A DNA stretch of 64,000 bases from Luteimonas sp. Lineage in GTDB: Bacteria > Pseudomonadota > Gammaproteobacteria > Xanthomonadales > Xanthomonadaceae. The notes under the pieces are model-generated. The model had not been told where the DNA came from. It made no database searches and saw only the letters and a list, made by a program, of their open reading frames with translations. Positions 44,347 through 55,946 of the stretch are shown one piece after another; position 1 is the first letter of the stretch; every line of letters starts with the position of its first letter. The stretch covers positions 124,001-188,000 of the forward strand of contig JANPZU010000008.1 in assembly GCA_024707405.1 (NCBI GenBank), written 5' to 3'. The translations under genes and the position numbers were made by a program.

Positions 44347-45213
44347 ATGCAATCCGTCGACCGCTTCCGCCGGCTCGCCGCTCGCCTGCAGGACAGCCTG
44401 CCGGGCGAGATGGCGCGCCGTTTCGTCGAAACCGACCTGCTGACCCATGCCGCGTCGCTCACCTTCTTCGCCTTGGTATCGCTGGCACCGCTGCTGGTGC
44501 TGGTGCTGTGGCTGGCGGCATCGCTGCATCCGGACGCGCAACAGTCATTGCTGCTGCAGATCGAGGAGCTGGCCGGCACCGAGGCGGGGATGGTCGCGCG
44601 CACGGTGCTCGACAATGCCCGCGCCGAACCCGACGTGGGTTCGCTGGCGGGACTGTGGAGCACGATCCTGCTGTTCGTCGGCGCGACCACCGTGTTCGCG
44701 CGCCTGCAGGGCACGCTGAACCTCATCTTCCGCACCGATGGCGACCAGCTCGGCGGCATCCTCGCCTGGCTGCGCAAGCGCGTGTTTTCGTTCGGCGTAG
44801 TGTTCGCACTCGGCTTCCTGATCATCGTGTCGACGCTGCTCACCACCGCGGTCGATCTGCTGCTGGCGGAAATCCCGCTCTTGGTCAGCCTGGCCGGTGA
44901 CCTGGCCTCGCTGCTGGTGTACGTGCTCGGGTTCACCCTGCTGTACCACTACCTGCCCGATCGTCGCGTGCACTGGCGACAGGCCTTCCTCGGCGGGCTG
45001 ATCACCACGGCGCTGTTCGTGCTGGGCCGCTGGCTGATCGGGATGTACCTCTCGGAAGCCGCGCCGGGCAGCGCCTACGGCATGTTCGGCACCCTGGTGA
45101 TCACGTTGATGTGGATCTATTACGCAGCACTGGTGTTCTTCGTCGGCGCGTTGGTGACGGCGGTGATCGACGAGCGCATCCTGGCGAAACGGCGACCGCA
45201 GCAAGCCGCCTGA
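44347..45213 (+). CDS. YihY/BrkB family inner-membrane protein
   Basis: A 288-residue protein (ATG 44347; an ATG at 44335 would add four residues) with six membrane segments. 'TDLLTHAASLTFFALVSLAP' is the family start, and 'HYLPDRRVHWRQAFLGGLIT' with 'SAYGMFGTLVITLMWIYYAA' the conserved second half. It was once called RNase BN, which is an error in the literature; the function is now open, perhaps lipid flipping or transport. It ends 28 bases before the dld stop on the other strand. Confidence 0.93.
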   Translation: MQSVDRFRRLAARLQDSLPGEMARRFVETDLLTHAASLTFFALVSLAPLLVLVLWLAASLHPDAQQSLLLQIEELAGTEAGMVARTVLDNARAEPDVGSLAGLWSTILLFVGATTVFARLQGTLNLIFRTDGDQLGGILAWLRKRVFSFGVVFALGFLIIVSTLLTTAVDLLLAEIPLLVSLAGDLASLLVYVLGFTLLYHYLPDRRVHWRQAFLGGLITTALFVLGRWLIGMYLSEAAPGSAYGMFGTLVITLMWIYYAALVFFVGALVTAVIDERILAKRRPQQAA

Positions 45214-45241
45214 AGCAGGCCTGGCACAAGCTGATGTTGCG

Positions 45242-46954
45242 TCAGCCCCAGTCCCGGCGTTTCGAGGTCTGCCCGATGCCGGGATTGAAGCTGTTGGTCG
45301 GGTCGAGCCTGCGATAGAAGCCGGCGAGTTCCGGCTTTGCGCGATACAGGTGGCCGACGTTGTGCTCGGCCGGATATTCCGCACCGCGCACGTCGAGCAA
45401 GTCCCACATGCGGTGCTCGATTGCCAGCGGATCGGCACCCTTGCGCACGATGTAGTCCTGGTGGAACACATGGCACAGGAAGTGGCCGTAGTACAGCTTC
45501 GACACCAGCTTGTCGTCGATGTCGGCCGGCAACGCCTCCAACCACTCGCGGTCGTCGCGACGCAGGGCGACATCGAGCGCAACGATGTCCTCGACTGTGT
45601 CGCGATGCACTTCGCGGTAACGCACCGCCGCGCCGGCCACGGCGAAGCGATGCAGGAACGCCCTGCGGCCCTCGTCGGCATCGCAGGCAAAGAAGCTGCC
45701 CTCGCGCGTGAAGAAGAACGCGTCGAGGAAAGTTCGGGTCGCGTCGGCATCGCATGCGGACACCTTCAGCAGCAGGTGGTGCGCGTAGCGATCGCGATAA
45801 TCGCGCAGTCGTGGCGGCAGGTGATCCGGCAGCAGTGTCGACAGCCACTGCAGGGCACGGTCGGGGAGACCTCGCAGGCCGATACGCTCGCACCAGCCGT
45901 CGACGCGGCTCTTCCACGCGAACGCGGCGGGCACCTTGTCGGTGCCGAATCGGTCGATCAGCAGGAAGGTGTCCTTGCCATAGCGGTCGCCGATGTCGAA
46001 GGCGTCGCGATGGATGTATTCACCCGCGATGGGCAGGCGCTCGAATGCGGTCAGCAGGTGGCGGCGCACCTCGGTGAGATCGTGCGGATCGTTGCTGCCG
46101 ATGTAGAACACGGCCGCGTCTTCCTTCTCGAACGTGTCGAGCCGCACCGCGAAGACGGCGATCCGGCCCGCCGAACCGGACGCTTCGTGCAAGCGTGACG
46201 GATCGGCGTTGTAGCGCGCGGGTGTATCCGCATCGACCTGGCGCACGTGGCCGGCGTAGCGATGGTCGCAGGCGGCGTGCGCGGGATCGTGCACCACATC
46301 CATCGCGTCCCAGTCGCCCGCCTGCAATCGCGACAGGATCTGCTCCGGCGCATCGCCCAGCGCGATCCCGAGGTGATTCACCAGCCGCAGCACCCCGTCT
46401 TCGCCCAGTTGCGCGTACAGCGCGAGTTCGGTGTATGCCGGCCCGCGCCGCACGAGCGCACCGCCGGAGTTGTTGCACACACCGCCCATCACCGAGGCGC
46501 CGATGCAGGACGAACCGATTACCGAATGCGGCTCGCGCCCCAGTGGTGCCAATGCCTTCTCCAGCGCATCGAGCGTGGCGCCGGGCAGGCAGAGCACCTG
46601 GCGACCACCGTCGAGCAGGTGCACGCCGGCCAGCCGCAGCGTGCTGACCAGCACCACGCCGCGGTCGTAGTCGTCGCCATCGGGGGTGGAGCCGCCGGTC
46701 AGGCCGGTGTTGGCCGCCTGCAGGATCACGATGCGGCCCGCGCCCACGGTCGCCAGCAGCACCCGCCACAGCTCCAGTAGCGTGCCCGGCCGCACCACCG
46801 CCAGCACCGGGCCCTCGCCGAAGCGGTAGCCCTTGCGAAAGCGCCGGGTGGCACGGGTGCCGGTCAGCACATGGCGCCGGCCCACCACAACACGCAGGCG
46901 CGCCAGCAGGTCGCCATCGGTCGCCGGATCAAGGGTTTGCCGCAGGGATGCCAT
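45242..46954 (-). CDS. dld: Quinone-dependent D-lactate dehydrogenase
   Basis: A 570-residue peripheral membrane flavoenzyme that oxidises D-lactate to pyruvate. The FAD-binding part has 'GTRATRRFRKGYRFGEGP', 'IVILQAANTGLTGGSTPDGD', 'LPGATLDALEKALAPLGREP' and 'IGASVMGGVCNNSGGALVRR'; the C-terminal membrane-binding domain includes 'HHLLLKVSACDADATRTFLD'. The start is ATG 46954; a GTG at 46957 is also possible. Length equals the E. coli enzyme. Its neighbours are unrelated; L-lactate is handled by lldD at 14.3 kb. Confidence 0.93.
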   Translation of the reverse strand: MASLRQTLDPATDGDLLARLRVVVGRRHVLTGTRATRRFRKGYRFGEGPVLAVVRPGTLLELWRVLLATVGAGRIVILQAANTGLTGGSTPDGDDYDRGVVLVSTLRLAGVHLLDGGRQVLCLPGATLDALEKALAPLGREPHSVIGSSCIGASVMGGVCNNSGGALVRRGPAYTELALYAQLGEDGVLRLVNHLGIALGDAPEQILSRLQAGDWDAMDVVHDPAHAACDHRYAGHVRQVDADTPARYNADPSRLHEASGSAGRIAVFAVRLDTFEKEDAAVFYIGSNDPHDLTEVRRHLLTAFERLPIAGEYIHRDAFDIGDRYGKDTFLLIDRFGTDKVPAAFAWKSRVDGWCERIGLRGLPDRALQWLSTLLPDHLPPRLRDYRDRYAHHLLLKVSACDADATRTFLDAFFFTREGSFFACDADEGRRAFLHRFAVAGAAVRYREVHRDTVEDIVALDVALRRDDREWLEALPADIDDKLVSKLYYGHFLCHVFHQDYIVRKGADPLAIEHRMWDLLDVRGAEYPAEHNVGHLYRAKPELAGFYRRLDPTNSFNPGIGQTSKRRDWG

Positions 46955-47012
46955 CACGCGATGTTACCGGGCCGGCACGCCGGCTTGACCGCCGTGGCAT
47001 GCTTGTCGGCCC

Positions 47013-47033
47013 ATGGCACGCATTCCCGACGCC
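47013..47033 (+). repeat. Partial copy of the dnaG start
   Basis: ATGGCACGCATTCCCGACGC at 47013 matches the first seven codons of dnaG (47134) at 19 of 21 bases, 121 bases upstream. The copy's frame is not continued in the DnaG frame. Probably a short local duplication. Confidence 0.6.
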
Positions 47034-47133
47034 GCGCCCCCGTGCACCCTGGTTGCAACTCAGCCGGACGCGCCGCTGCGCGCGGCGGATCCGCGGGTCG
47101 CATCGCCCCTCTTCTCCGATCGGGGCCGCTGAG

Positions 47134-48867
47134 ATGGCACGCATCCCCGACGCATTCATCGATGACCTCCTCGCACGCACCGACATCGTCGAGGTGATCA
47201 ACGCGCGCGTGCCGCTGAAACGGCAGGGCAAGGAATACGCATCGCGCTGCCCGTTCCACGACGAGCGTTCGGCCTCGTTCACCGTCTCGCCGACCAAGCA
47301 GTTCTACCATTGCTTCGGCTGTGGCGCGCACGGCACCGCCATCAGCTTCCTGATGAACTACGAGCGGCTCGAATTCCTCGATGCCGTGGATGAACTGGCC
47401 AAGCGCGTCGGCATGGAAGTGCCGCGCGACACCCAGCAGCGCAACCAGAACCCGGAAACCAAGGATCTCTACGGCGCGATGGAAGCGGCGTCGACCTTCT
47501 TCCAGCGCCAGCTGGTCGGCAGCACCAAGGCACGCACGTACCTCGATGGCCGCGGTGTCGGCGATGCGATCCGCGAACAGTTCGCGATCGGCTACGCGCC
47601 GGATGGTTTCTCCGCGCTCAAGGACACGCTGGGCACGGATGAGCGCCGCATGCGCCTGCTCGAACGCGGCGGCATGTTTTCGAAGAACGACCGCGGCCAC
47701 ATCTACGACAAGTTCCGCGACCGGGTGATGTTCCCGATCCACGACCGTCGCGGCCGCACCATCGCGTTCGGCGGACGCGTGCTCGACAAGGACGACGGCC
47801 CGAAATACCTCAACTCGCCCGAGACCGCGCTGTTCCACAAGGGTCGCGAACTCTACGGCCTGTGGCAGGTGCGGCAGGCCAACCAGAAGATCGAACGCCT
47901 GATCGTGGTGGAAGGCTACATGGACGTGGTGGCGCTGTTCGAGCATGGCGTCACCCAGGCCGTGGCCACGCTCGGCACCGCGACCACGCCCGACCACGCC
48001 GAACTGCTGTTCCGCAACGCACCGGATGTGTATTTCTGTTTCGATGGCGACCGCGCCGGGCGCAGCGCTGCGTGGAAGGCGGTGGAATCGGTGCTGCCGC
48101 GCATGCGCGATGGCCGCCAGGCGTTCTTCCTGTTCCTGCCCGACGGCGAGGATCCGGACACCATCGTGCGGCAGGAAGGCGCGGCAGGCTTCGACGTGCG
48201 CCTGCAGCAGGCCACGCCGTTGTCGCAGTTCTTCTTCGACACGCTGTCGGACGGCATCTCACTGTCCACGCTAGACGGCAAGGCGCGACTGGCCGAGCGC
48301 GCCAAACCGCTGCTGGCGCAGATCCCCGATGGCGCCTTCGGCGACCTGATGCGACAGCGGCTGACCGAACTCACCGGCGTCGGCACGCGCAGCGCATCGC
48401 CTGACACCCACGTGCCCACGCAGCGCACGCGCAACGCACCCGCCACGCCCGCCCCCAAGCGCAGCCTGGTGCGCGCGGCGATCTCGCTGCTGCTGCAGCA
48501 ACCGGCGCTGGCGCTCGAACTGCAGCCGCCCTACCGCTTCGTCGCACTGCGCCAGCCGGGCATCGCGCTGCTGGTGGACGTGATCGGACTGGTGCATGCA
48601 CGCAATGACATCACCACCGGCGCATTGATCGAACATTTCTCGGATCGCGAGGAAGGCGTTGCACTGCAGAAGCTGGCAAGCCAACCCGTCCCGGGCGACG
48701 AGCAGTCGTGGCGCGATGCGTTCTTCGATGCGATGAACCAACTCGATCGACAGACGCTGCAACAGCGTATCGACGAATTGCAGGACAAGCAGCGCACGAC
48801 CGGCCTCGACGACGACGACAAGAGCGAACTGCGCGAACTGCTGCAGGCGCGAGTAGCGGTTCGCTGA
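47134..48867 (+). CDS. dnaG: DNA primase
   Basis: A 577-residue primase that lays RNA primers at the fork. The zinc-binding domain is at residues 38-65 ('CPFHDERSASF' and 'YHCFGCGAHGTA'), the RNA polymerase core follows ('RVMFPIHDRRGRTIAFGGRV'), with the TOPRIM motif 'LIVVEGYMDVVALF' and 'FCFDGDRAGRSAAWKA'. The C-terminal 150 residues hold the DnaB-binding helical bundle. ATG 47134 gives the family start 'ARIPDAFIDDLLARTDIVEV'. It is away from rpsU and no rpoD follows, unlike the usual macromolecular synthesis operon. Confidence 0.97.
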   Translation: MARIPDAFIDDLLARTDIVEVINARVPLKRQGKEYASRCPFHDERSASFTVSPTKQFYHCFGCGAHGTAISFLMNYERLEFLDAVDELAKRVGMEVPRDTQQRNQNPETKDLYGAMEAASTFFQRQLVGSTKARTYLDGRGVGDAIREQFAIGYAPDGFSALKDTLGTDERRMRLLERGGMFSKNDRGHIYDKFRDRVMFPIHDRRGRTIAFGGRVLDKDDGPKYLNSPETALFHKGRELYGLWQVRQANQKIERLIVVEGYMDVVALFEHGVTQAVATLGTATTPDHAELLFRNAPDVYFCFDGDRAGRSAAWKAVESVLPRMRDGRQAFFLFLPDGEDPDTIVRQEGAAGFDVRLQQATPLSQFFFDTLSDGISLSTLDGKARLAERAKPLLAQIPDGAFGDLMRQRLTELTGVGTRSASPDTHVPTQRTRNAPATPAPKRSLVRAAISLLLQQPALALELQPPYRFVALRQPGIALLVDVIGLVHARNDITTGALIEHFSDREEGVALQKLASQPVPGDEQSWRDAFFDAMNQLDRQTLQQRIDELQDKQRTTGLDDDDKSELRELLQARVAVR

Positions 48868-48994
48868 GGCCAGCACGTCGCGCCGCGCCACATCCGGCCC
48901 CATTGGCGACAGGCGACGATATCCGTGACTATCGGACTAACCCATGCGCCCCGGCGTGGGCTAGGCTTCAGGCACGCCAATCCGGGGACATTCC

Positions 48995-50986
<1,992 letters not shown>

Positions 50987-51096
50987 TCGACGGCGTCAGT
51001 CACGTGAGCCGTCATCCCGGCAAACGCAAGGATACGGCTCAGCCGTCTTGATTGCAGACGCAAGGCAAGGGCAAGGCGGACGGCAGGCTCTGCCCT

Positions 51097-51162
51097 GTAG
51101 AGCGGAGCTTGCTCCGCTGCCTTCATCCATGGACAGGAGCAGCGGAGCAAGCTCCGCTCTAC
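51097..51162. repeat. Inverted pair of GTAG-type REP palindromes
   Basis: GTAGAGCGGAGCTTGCTCCG at 51097 and its inverse GCGGAGCAAGCTCCGCTCTA (ending C at 51162), 21 bases apart, make a REP dimer. Same family as the cluster at 2660. It lies between the S9 peptidase and ctaB, which converge. Confidence 0.85.
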
Positions 51163-51202
51163 GCCGGGGCGGGAAACTTGCCCGGGCTGGATGACGCTCG
51201 CT

Positions 51203-52129
51203 TCAGCCCACGCGTTGCCAGTCGAACGCAGGCGACGGGTCGAACCACGGCAGCAGCCAGTGGTCGACCAGCAGGAAGGCGAACAGCGCCATCAGGTACA
51301 CGACCGAGTAATTGAACACGCGCATCGCGAAGAACTCGTCCGGCGGATCGAGCAGGCGCCACGCGTACCACAGGAACATCAGCCCAAGCACGACCGCGCC
51401 GCCGAGGTAGAACAGTCCGCTCATGCCGATGATCACGGGCAGCAGCGTCACCACGCACAGCAGCACGGTGTAGAACAGGATCTGCCAGCGCGTGTATTGC
51501 ACGCCATGCGTCACCGGCAGCATCGGTACCAGCGCGCGTGCGTAGTCGTCGCGGCGGAAAATCGCCAGCGCCCAGAAATGCGGCGGCGTCCACACGAAGA
51601 TGATCAGCACCAGCAACAGCGCATGCGCCCAGTCCCACTGGCCCTGCATGTTGGTCACCGCGGCCCAGCCCAGCAGCGGTGGAGCCGCACCGGCGATGCC
51701 GCCGATGACGATGTTCTGCGGCGTGGCGCGCTTGAGCCAGCCGGTGTAGACGATGGCGTAGCCGATCAGCGACGCGAACGTGAGCGCAGCGGTGATCGGA
51801 TTGACCAGCGCGATCAGGATCGTCATCGACAGCGCGCCGAGGAACACCGCGAACGCCAGCACCTGCGCCGGCTTGAGCGCACCGGTGGCGAGCGGGCGAT
51901 CCATGGTGCGCGCCATCACCTTGTCGATGCGCTGGTCGATCAGGTGGTTGATCGCGGCCGCCGATGCCGCCGCCAGCCAGATGCCAAGCAGCCCGAACAC
52001 GGACTCGCGCAACGGCGGCAGGCCGGGCACGGCGAGGAACATGCCCACCAGCGCGGTGAACACGATCAGCGCGACCACGCGCGGCTTGGTCAGCGTCCAG
52101 TACTGCGGGAAATCCTTCACGAATGACAT
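51203..52129 (-). CDS. ctaB: Protoheme IX farnesyltransferase (heme O synthase)
   Basis: A 308-residue polytopic UbiA-family prenyltransferase that puts a farnesyl group on heme B. The prenyl-diphosphate motif is '[20 protein letters not shown]', and the second Asp-rich loop includes '[20 protein letters not shown]'. About nine membrane segments. It supplies heme O to ctaA just upstream, for the aa3 oxidase encoded further up. Last gene of the surf1-SCO-ctaA-ctaB operon. Confidence 0.96.
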   Translation of the reverse strand: MSFVKDFPQYWTLTKPRVVALIVFTALVGMFLAVPGLPPLRESVFGLLGIWLAAASAAAINHLIDQRIDKVMARTMDRPLATGALKPAQVLAFAVFLGALSMTILIALVNPITAALTFASLIGYAIVYTGWLKRATPQNIVIGGIAGAAPPLLGWAAVTNMQGQWDWAHALLLVLIIFVWTPPHFWALAIFRRDDYARALVPMLPVTHGVQYTRWQILFYTVLLCVVTLLPVIIGMSGLFYLGGAVVLGLMFLWYAWRLLDPPDEFFAMRVFNYSVVYLMALFAFLLVDHWLLPWFDPSPAFDWQRVG

Positions 52130-52136
52130 GGCGGCC

Positions 52137-53312
52137 TCAACCCGGCTTGCGCAATCGCGCCAGCAGCGTGACCAGCAGCAACAGCAACAGCGCGGCGCCG
52201 CCGTTGTGCAGTACCGCCACGTGCAAGGGCAACGACAGCTTGACGTTGAGGATGCCCAGCAGCACCTGCGCGCAGGTCAGCAACGCCAGCAACACCGCCC
52301 AGCCGCGCAGGCCCGGCGTGCGCAGCAACCGCCACGACAGCAGCATCAGGTAGGCGAAGACCGCGATGGCGAAGATGCGGTGTGCCATCTGGATGGCGAT
52401 GCGCGCGGCGCCATCCAGCACGCCCCCTTCGTAATCCACGCCCACGCCGCGCCAGAGCACGAAGCCTTCGCGGAAATCCGACGGCGGCCACCATTGGCCG
52501 ACGCACTTGGGGAAATCGATCCAGTGCGGTGTCGTCGTCGTCCAGCCGCCTGCGCCGCAGGCCAGCGCGGCATAGTTGGCGCTGACCCAGCCGCCGAGCG
52601 CGATCTGCACCGCCAGCACCACGATGCCGCCCAGTACCCAGCGTCGCAGTGTCGGCGCGTCCGACAGCACGATGGGCAGATGCGTCGCGCGCCACGCCAT
52701 CCATGCCAGCAGCGAGAACGTGAGCATGCCGCCCAGCAGGTGGCCCATCACGATCACCGGCTTGAGCAGCATCGTGACCGTCCACTTGCCCAGCAAGGCC
52801 TGGAAGATCACCACCGCCAGCGTGAGCGCCGCCGCGCGTGCGAGGTCGATGTTCGACCAGCGCATCGCCGCGAACAGCAGGATCGCTTCACCCAGTCCGG
52901 CGGTCACCAGCGCCGCGGTCGTGTATCCCTGCATGTACAGCGGGATCGCCGACGCGACCAGCGCCGACGCGCCGAGGATCTGTGCGATGCCATGCTTGCG
53001 CTTGCGCACCGCCAGCAACGCCAGCACCAAGACCAGCACGCCGAGGATGGCGGCGAGGTGGCGGTGTACCTGTTCGCGCCAGGCCTTGTGCGTCTCGAAC
53101 GGACGGATCGCACTCGCGGCGTGGTCGCTGACGTCCTGCGTGGCCTGTGGCCATGCCGCTCGGCCATAGCAGGTCGGCCAATCGGGGCAGCTCAAGCCGG
53201 CATCGGACAGGCGCACGAACGCGCCGAACACGATCACGCAGAAGGTCAGCGCGACCGCCAGCCAGGCGATGCGATGGAAGTGTCGATACAGGTTGGGACG
53301 AGGTGCGTTCAT
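52137..53312 (-). CDS. ctaA: Heme A synthase (COX15/CtaA)
   Basis: A 391-residue membrane protein with eight segments that oxidises the methyl of heme O to heme A. Family features: '[19 protein letters not shown]', '[20 protein letters not shown]' with a heme His, '[20 protein letters not shown]' and '[19 protein letters not shown]' with further His ligands. ATG 53312 overlaps the preceding stop by one base. The upstream extension of the frame is a shadow of the SCO-like gene. Confidence 0.95.
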   Translation of the reverse strand: MNAPRPNLYRHFHRIAWLAVALTFCVIVFGAFVRLSDAGLSCPDWPTCYGRAAWPQATQDVSDHAASAIRPFETHKAWREQVHRHLAAILGVLVLVLALLAVRKRKHGIAQILGASALVASAIPLYMQGYTTAALVTAGLGEAILLFAAMRWSNIDLARAAALTLAVVIFQALLGKWTVTMLLKPVIVMGHLLGGMLTFSLLAWMAWRATHLPIVLSDAPTLRRWVLGGIVVLAVQIALGGWVSANYAALACGAGGWTTTTPHWIDFPKCVGQWWPPSDFREGFVLWRGVGVDYEGGVLDGAARIAIQMAHRIFAIAVFAYLMLLSWRLLRTPGLRGWAVLLALLTCAQVLLGILNVKLSLPLHVAVLHNGGAALLLLLLVTLLARLRKPG

Positions 53313-53881
53313 CACTTCAGCTTGAGCAGGCGGGCCACGTCTTCGCGCAGATGCGCCGGATCGAACCCGGGAGCGTAGCGCAGGATGGCGAAGCCGTTCG
53401 GATCGATCACGTACACCGGCACGCCGGCCGGATCGTCCAGTCGCGGCAGGCCCGCGCGCAACGCGGGATCGTTGTCCAGCACCCGCCACGATTCGTTGCG
53501 CACCACGCCGTCGGGCGGCGTGCCGACCCACAGCGTGTGCACATGGTCGGCGCGATGACCGAACAGCCGCCAGACGGTGTCGAGGCTGCGCGACAGCTCG
53601 ACGCAAGGCGTATCGCATGCAGCTGGTGGGGCGACCACGATGCGCCAGGTGCGCTCGACCGGATTCCACGCGTACTCGCCGCCATCGGCGAGCGAAGGCG
53701 TGGCATTGCGCAGGTCACCGGGTGGCTGCAGCAGTTCGCCGTGGTTCTTCATGCCCGAAGGCCGCCAACCGGAGAAGCGCAACGCCCCGGCAACCAGTGC
53801 GCTGCCGAGGAACATCACGACGATGAAAACCAGCAACGCGCGGTTGCGGTTGCGCTGCTGCTCGGACACGGGGGCATTCAT
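53312..53881 (-). CDS. SCO-like membrane-anchored thioredoxin-fold protein of the oxidase operon
   Basis: A 189-residue protein with one N-terminal membrane anchor ('ALLVFIVVMFLGSALVAGAL') and a periplasmic thioredoxin-like domain. 'WRIVVAPPAACDTPCVELSR' holds a CxxxC pair like the copper site of Sco1, and 'VPVYVIDPNGFAILRYAPGF' is the typical C-terminal strand-helix. The distal His of Sco is not clearly placed, so copper delivery is likely but unproven. Coupled to surf1 (four-base overlap) and ctaA (one base). Confidence 0.78.
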   Translation of the reverse strand: MNAPVSEQQRNRNRALLVFIVVMFLGSALVAGALRFSGWRPSGMKNHGELLQPPGDLRNATPSLADGGEYAWNPVERTWRIVVAPPAACDTPCVELSRSLDTVWRLFGHRADHVHTLWVGTPPDGVVRNESWRVLDNDPALRAGLPRLDDPAGVPVYVIDPNGFAILRYAPGFDPAHLREDVARLLKLK

Positions 53882-54603
53882 CTGCGCTTGCTCGACTTCC
53901 GGAACGTGAGGATCAGGGCGGCCACCAGTACCGCGAGCGCCAGGCCGAACCATTGCACGGCATAGCCGAGGTGTTTCTCGGGTGGCAGTGTATTGGGCAG
54001 GATGTCGAAATCGCGCGCATGTCCCAACGGCAGCGACGGATCGAGCTTGAGCACGCGCGGCGGCAGCGCGCCGACGCCGTCGAAATCCGACATCAATTCC
54101 GCATCGAGCCGGGTCACGACGATGTCCGACGCATTGTCCGCCTTCCTGATGTGCTGCGCCACGAGGCCCGGCGACGGCGGCGGCGCCAGCAAGCCCGCTA
54201 CGTGCTGCACGCCTTCAGGCAAGGCGATCGCGGGCGTGGCGCGGTCGGCAGGCAAGGGCAGCCAGCCCAGTTCGACCAGCAGTGGCGCGGCGCCCGCAGG
54301 CTGGAACGCACGGTACACCCGCACGCCCGGCCGGCCGTCGCGCTGCTGGTTGTCGAGCAGGATCGCCGGGGCATCGACGAACACGCCCTCGCCTGCCGCC
54401 CAGTCGTAGCCGCGCACGCGCAAGGCATTGCCCGCCGCCGACAGCGGCAGGGGGTCGCGCGCGGCCAGCGTCGCGGCGACGCCATCGAGCATCGTCTGCT
54501 TCTCGTGCATCCGCCCCAGCTGCCAACGCCCCAGCGACGCGAACGCGACCATCACCAGCAATGCCAGTGTCCAGCCGACCAGCATGGTGGTACGCCGGCT
54601 CAT
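53878..54603 (-). CDS. surf1: SURF1-family oxidase assembly protein
   Basis: A 241-residue protein with a membrane segment at each end. 'ALLVMVAFASLGRWQLGRMH' is the N-terminal motif, and 'HLGYAVQWFGLALAVLVAAL' the C-terminal one. SURF1 helps insert heme A into subunit I of cytochrome c oxidase. First gene of the surf1-SCO-ctaA-ctaB operon; it diverges from the DUF2909 gene, with a 62-base gap holding both promoters. Confidence 0.92.
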   Translation of the reverse strand: MSRRTTMLVGWTLALLVMVAFASLGRWQLGRMHEKQTMLDGVAATLAARDPLPLSAAGNALRVRGYDWAAGEGVFVDAPAILLDNQQRDGRPGVRVYRAFQPAGAAPLLVELGWLPLPADRATPAIALPEGVQHVAGLLAPPPSPGLVAQHIRKADNASDIVVTRLDAELMSDFDGVGALPPRVLKLDPSLPLGHARDFDILPNTLPPEKHLGYAVQWFGLALAVLVAALILTFRKSSKRR

Positions 54604-54665
54604 GCCGGTCGCCCCGGCGCCTGCGATAATGCGCTCACATGCACGCCGCCCGGCGGGAGGACACG

Positions 54666-54896
54666 ATGAACGACTCGCTCAAAACCCTGATCATCATTGC
54701 TTTCCTCGCGCTGATCCTGTGGAACCTCGGCGCGGGCCTCTACTACATGCTGGCCGACAAGGGCCAGACCAAGCGCACCGTCAACGCATTGACCCGGCGC
54801 ATCGCGTTCTCGATCGCGCTGATCGCGCTGGTGATCCTGGCCAACTACATGGGCTGGATCGAATTCCATGGCGTGGGCCGCAACCCGAATCCGTGA
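54666..54896 (+). CDS. DUF2909 twin-transmembrane protein
   Basis: A 76-residue protein with two membrane helices ('LKTLIIIAFLALILWNLGAG' and 'AFSIALIALVILANYMGWI') and a short basic loop. DUF2909 genes regularly sit between ctaE and surf1 in beta- and gammaproteobacteria, so a role in oxidase assembly is likely, though not shown. ATG 54666; GATAAT at about 54625 may be its -10 box. A hairpin terminator follows. Confidence 0.9.
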   Translation: MNDSLKTLIIIAFLALILWNLGAGLYYMLADKGQTKRTVNALTRRIAFSIALIALVILANYMGWIEFHGVGRNPNP

Positions 54897-54944
54897 TTGG
54901 CGATCCATGGCCGGTGATTGAACAATCGGTGATCGGATAAAGCG

Positions 54945-54970
54945 GAAAAGCGCCACGAAGGGCGCTTTTC
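54945..54970. terminator. Bidirectional intrinsic terminator
   Basis: Stem GAAAAGCGCC / GGCGCTTTTC with a short loop (ACGAAG); T-rich on both strands. It serves the DUF2909 gene and, on the minus strand, ctaE. Confidence 0.82.
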
Positions 54971-55025
54971 CTCGAAGCCACGCGGGGCCTTGGCTGCTAC
55001 CGATCACCAATCACCAGTTCGCGGA

Positions 55026-55910
55026 TCACAAGACGTAGACGAACAGGAACAGGCCCAGCCACACCACGTCCACGAAGTGCCAGTACCACGCGGCCGCTTC
55101 GAACGCGAAGTGGTTCTCGCCGGTGAAATGCCCGCGCGCCACGCGCAGCCACATCACCAGCAGCATGATGGTGCCGAGCAGCACGTGCGCGCCGTGGAAG
55201 CCGGTGAGCATGAAGAAGGTCGAGCCGTAGATGCCCGAACCCAGGGTCAGGTTGAGGTCGCGGTAGGCGTGGATGTACTCGTAGCCCTGCACGAAGGCGA
55301 AGATGATGCCCAGGGCGATCGTGGTGCCCAGCCAGAACAGCACCTGGCCGCGATGGTTCGCCTTCAACGCATGGTGCGCGATGGTCAGGGTCACGCCCGA
55401 GGTCAACAGGATCATCGTGTTGAGCAGCGGCAGGCCCCAGGCCGGGATGGTCTGGAACGCGCCACCGATCTCGCCCGGACCGGCGCTCGGCCAGCCGGCG
55501 CTGAAGTTCTCCCACAGCACGCTGTTGGTCAGCATGCCGCTGCCTTCGCCGCCCAGCCACGGCAGCGCGAACTGGCGCGTGTAGAACAGCGCGCCGAAGA
55601 ACGCGGCGAAGAACATCACTTCCGAGAAGATGAACCACACCATCCCCATGCGGAACGAGACGTCGACCTGCTTGTTGTAGTAGCCCGACACGGACTCGAG
55701 GATCACGTCGGCGAACCACTTGAACAGGATCGCCGCCAATCCGGCGAGGCCGACGAAGAACACCGGCTTGCCCCAGGAGATCTCGTTCATCCAGCTGGCC
55801 ACGCCGAGCATGGCCACGAACAGCGCGACCGATGCGTACACCGGCCACTTGCTGTGGTGCGGGACGAAATAGATGTCTTTGTCGTGGTGCTCTGCGTGGG
55901 CCTGTGCCAT
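55026..55910 (-). CDS. ctaE: Cytochrome c oxidase subunit III
   Basis: A 294-residue protein with seven membrane segments. 'HHSKWPVYASVALFVAMLGV' begins the family part, 'MGMVWFIFSEVMFFAAFFGA' carries the conserved Glu, and 'HGAHVLLGTIMLLVMWLRVA' and 'WYWHFVDVVWLGLFLFVYV' complete it. Subunit III stabilises the oxidase and its proton path. Last gene of ctaC-ctaD-(46 aa)-ctaG-ctaE. Confidence 0.97.
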   Translation of the reverse strand: MAQAHAEHHDKDIYFVPHHSKWPVYASVALFVAMLGVASWMNEISWGKPVFFVGLAGLAAILFKWFADVILESVSGYYNKQVDVSFRMGMVWFIFSEVMFFAAFFGALFYTRQFALPWLGGEGSGMLTNSVLWENFSAGWPSAGPGEIGGAFQTIPAWGLPLLNTMILLTSGVTLTIAHHALKANHRGQVLFWLGTTIALGIIFAFVQGYEYIHAYRDLNLTLGSGIYGSTFFMLTGFHGAHVLLGTIMLLVMWLRVARGHFTGENHFAFEAAAWYWHFVDVVWLGLFLFVYVL

Positions 55911-55946
55911 GTGCTTCGGTCCGTCTGTGGATCGTGGAATGCGTCG

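Noticed and set aside
46948-47133. N-terminal extension of dnaG
   Set aside because: The family start is ATG 47134, and the extension has no similarity to primase.
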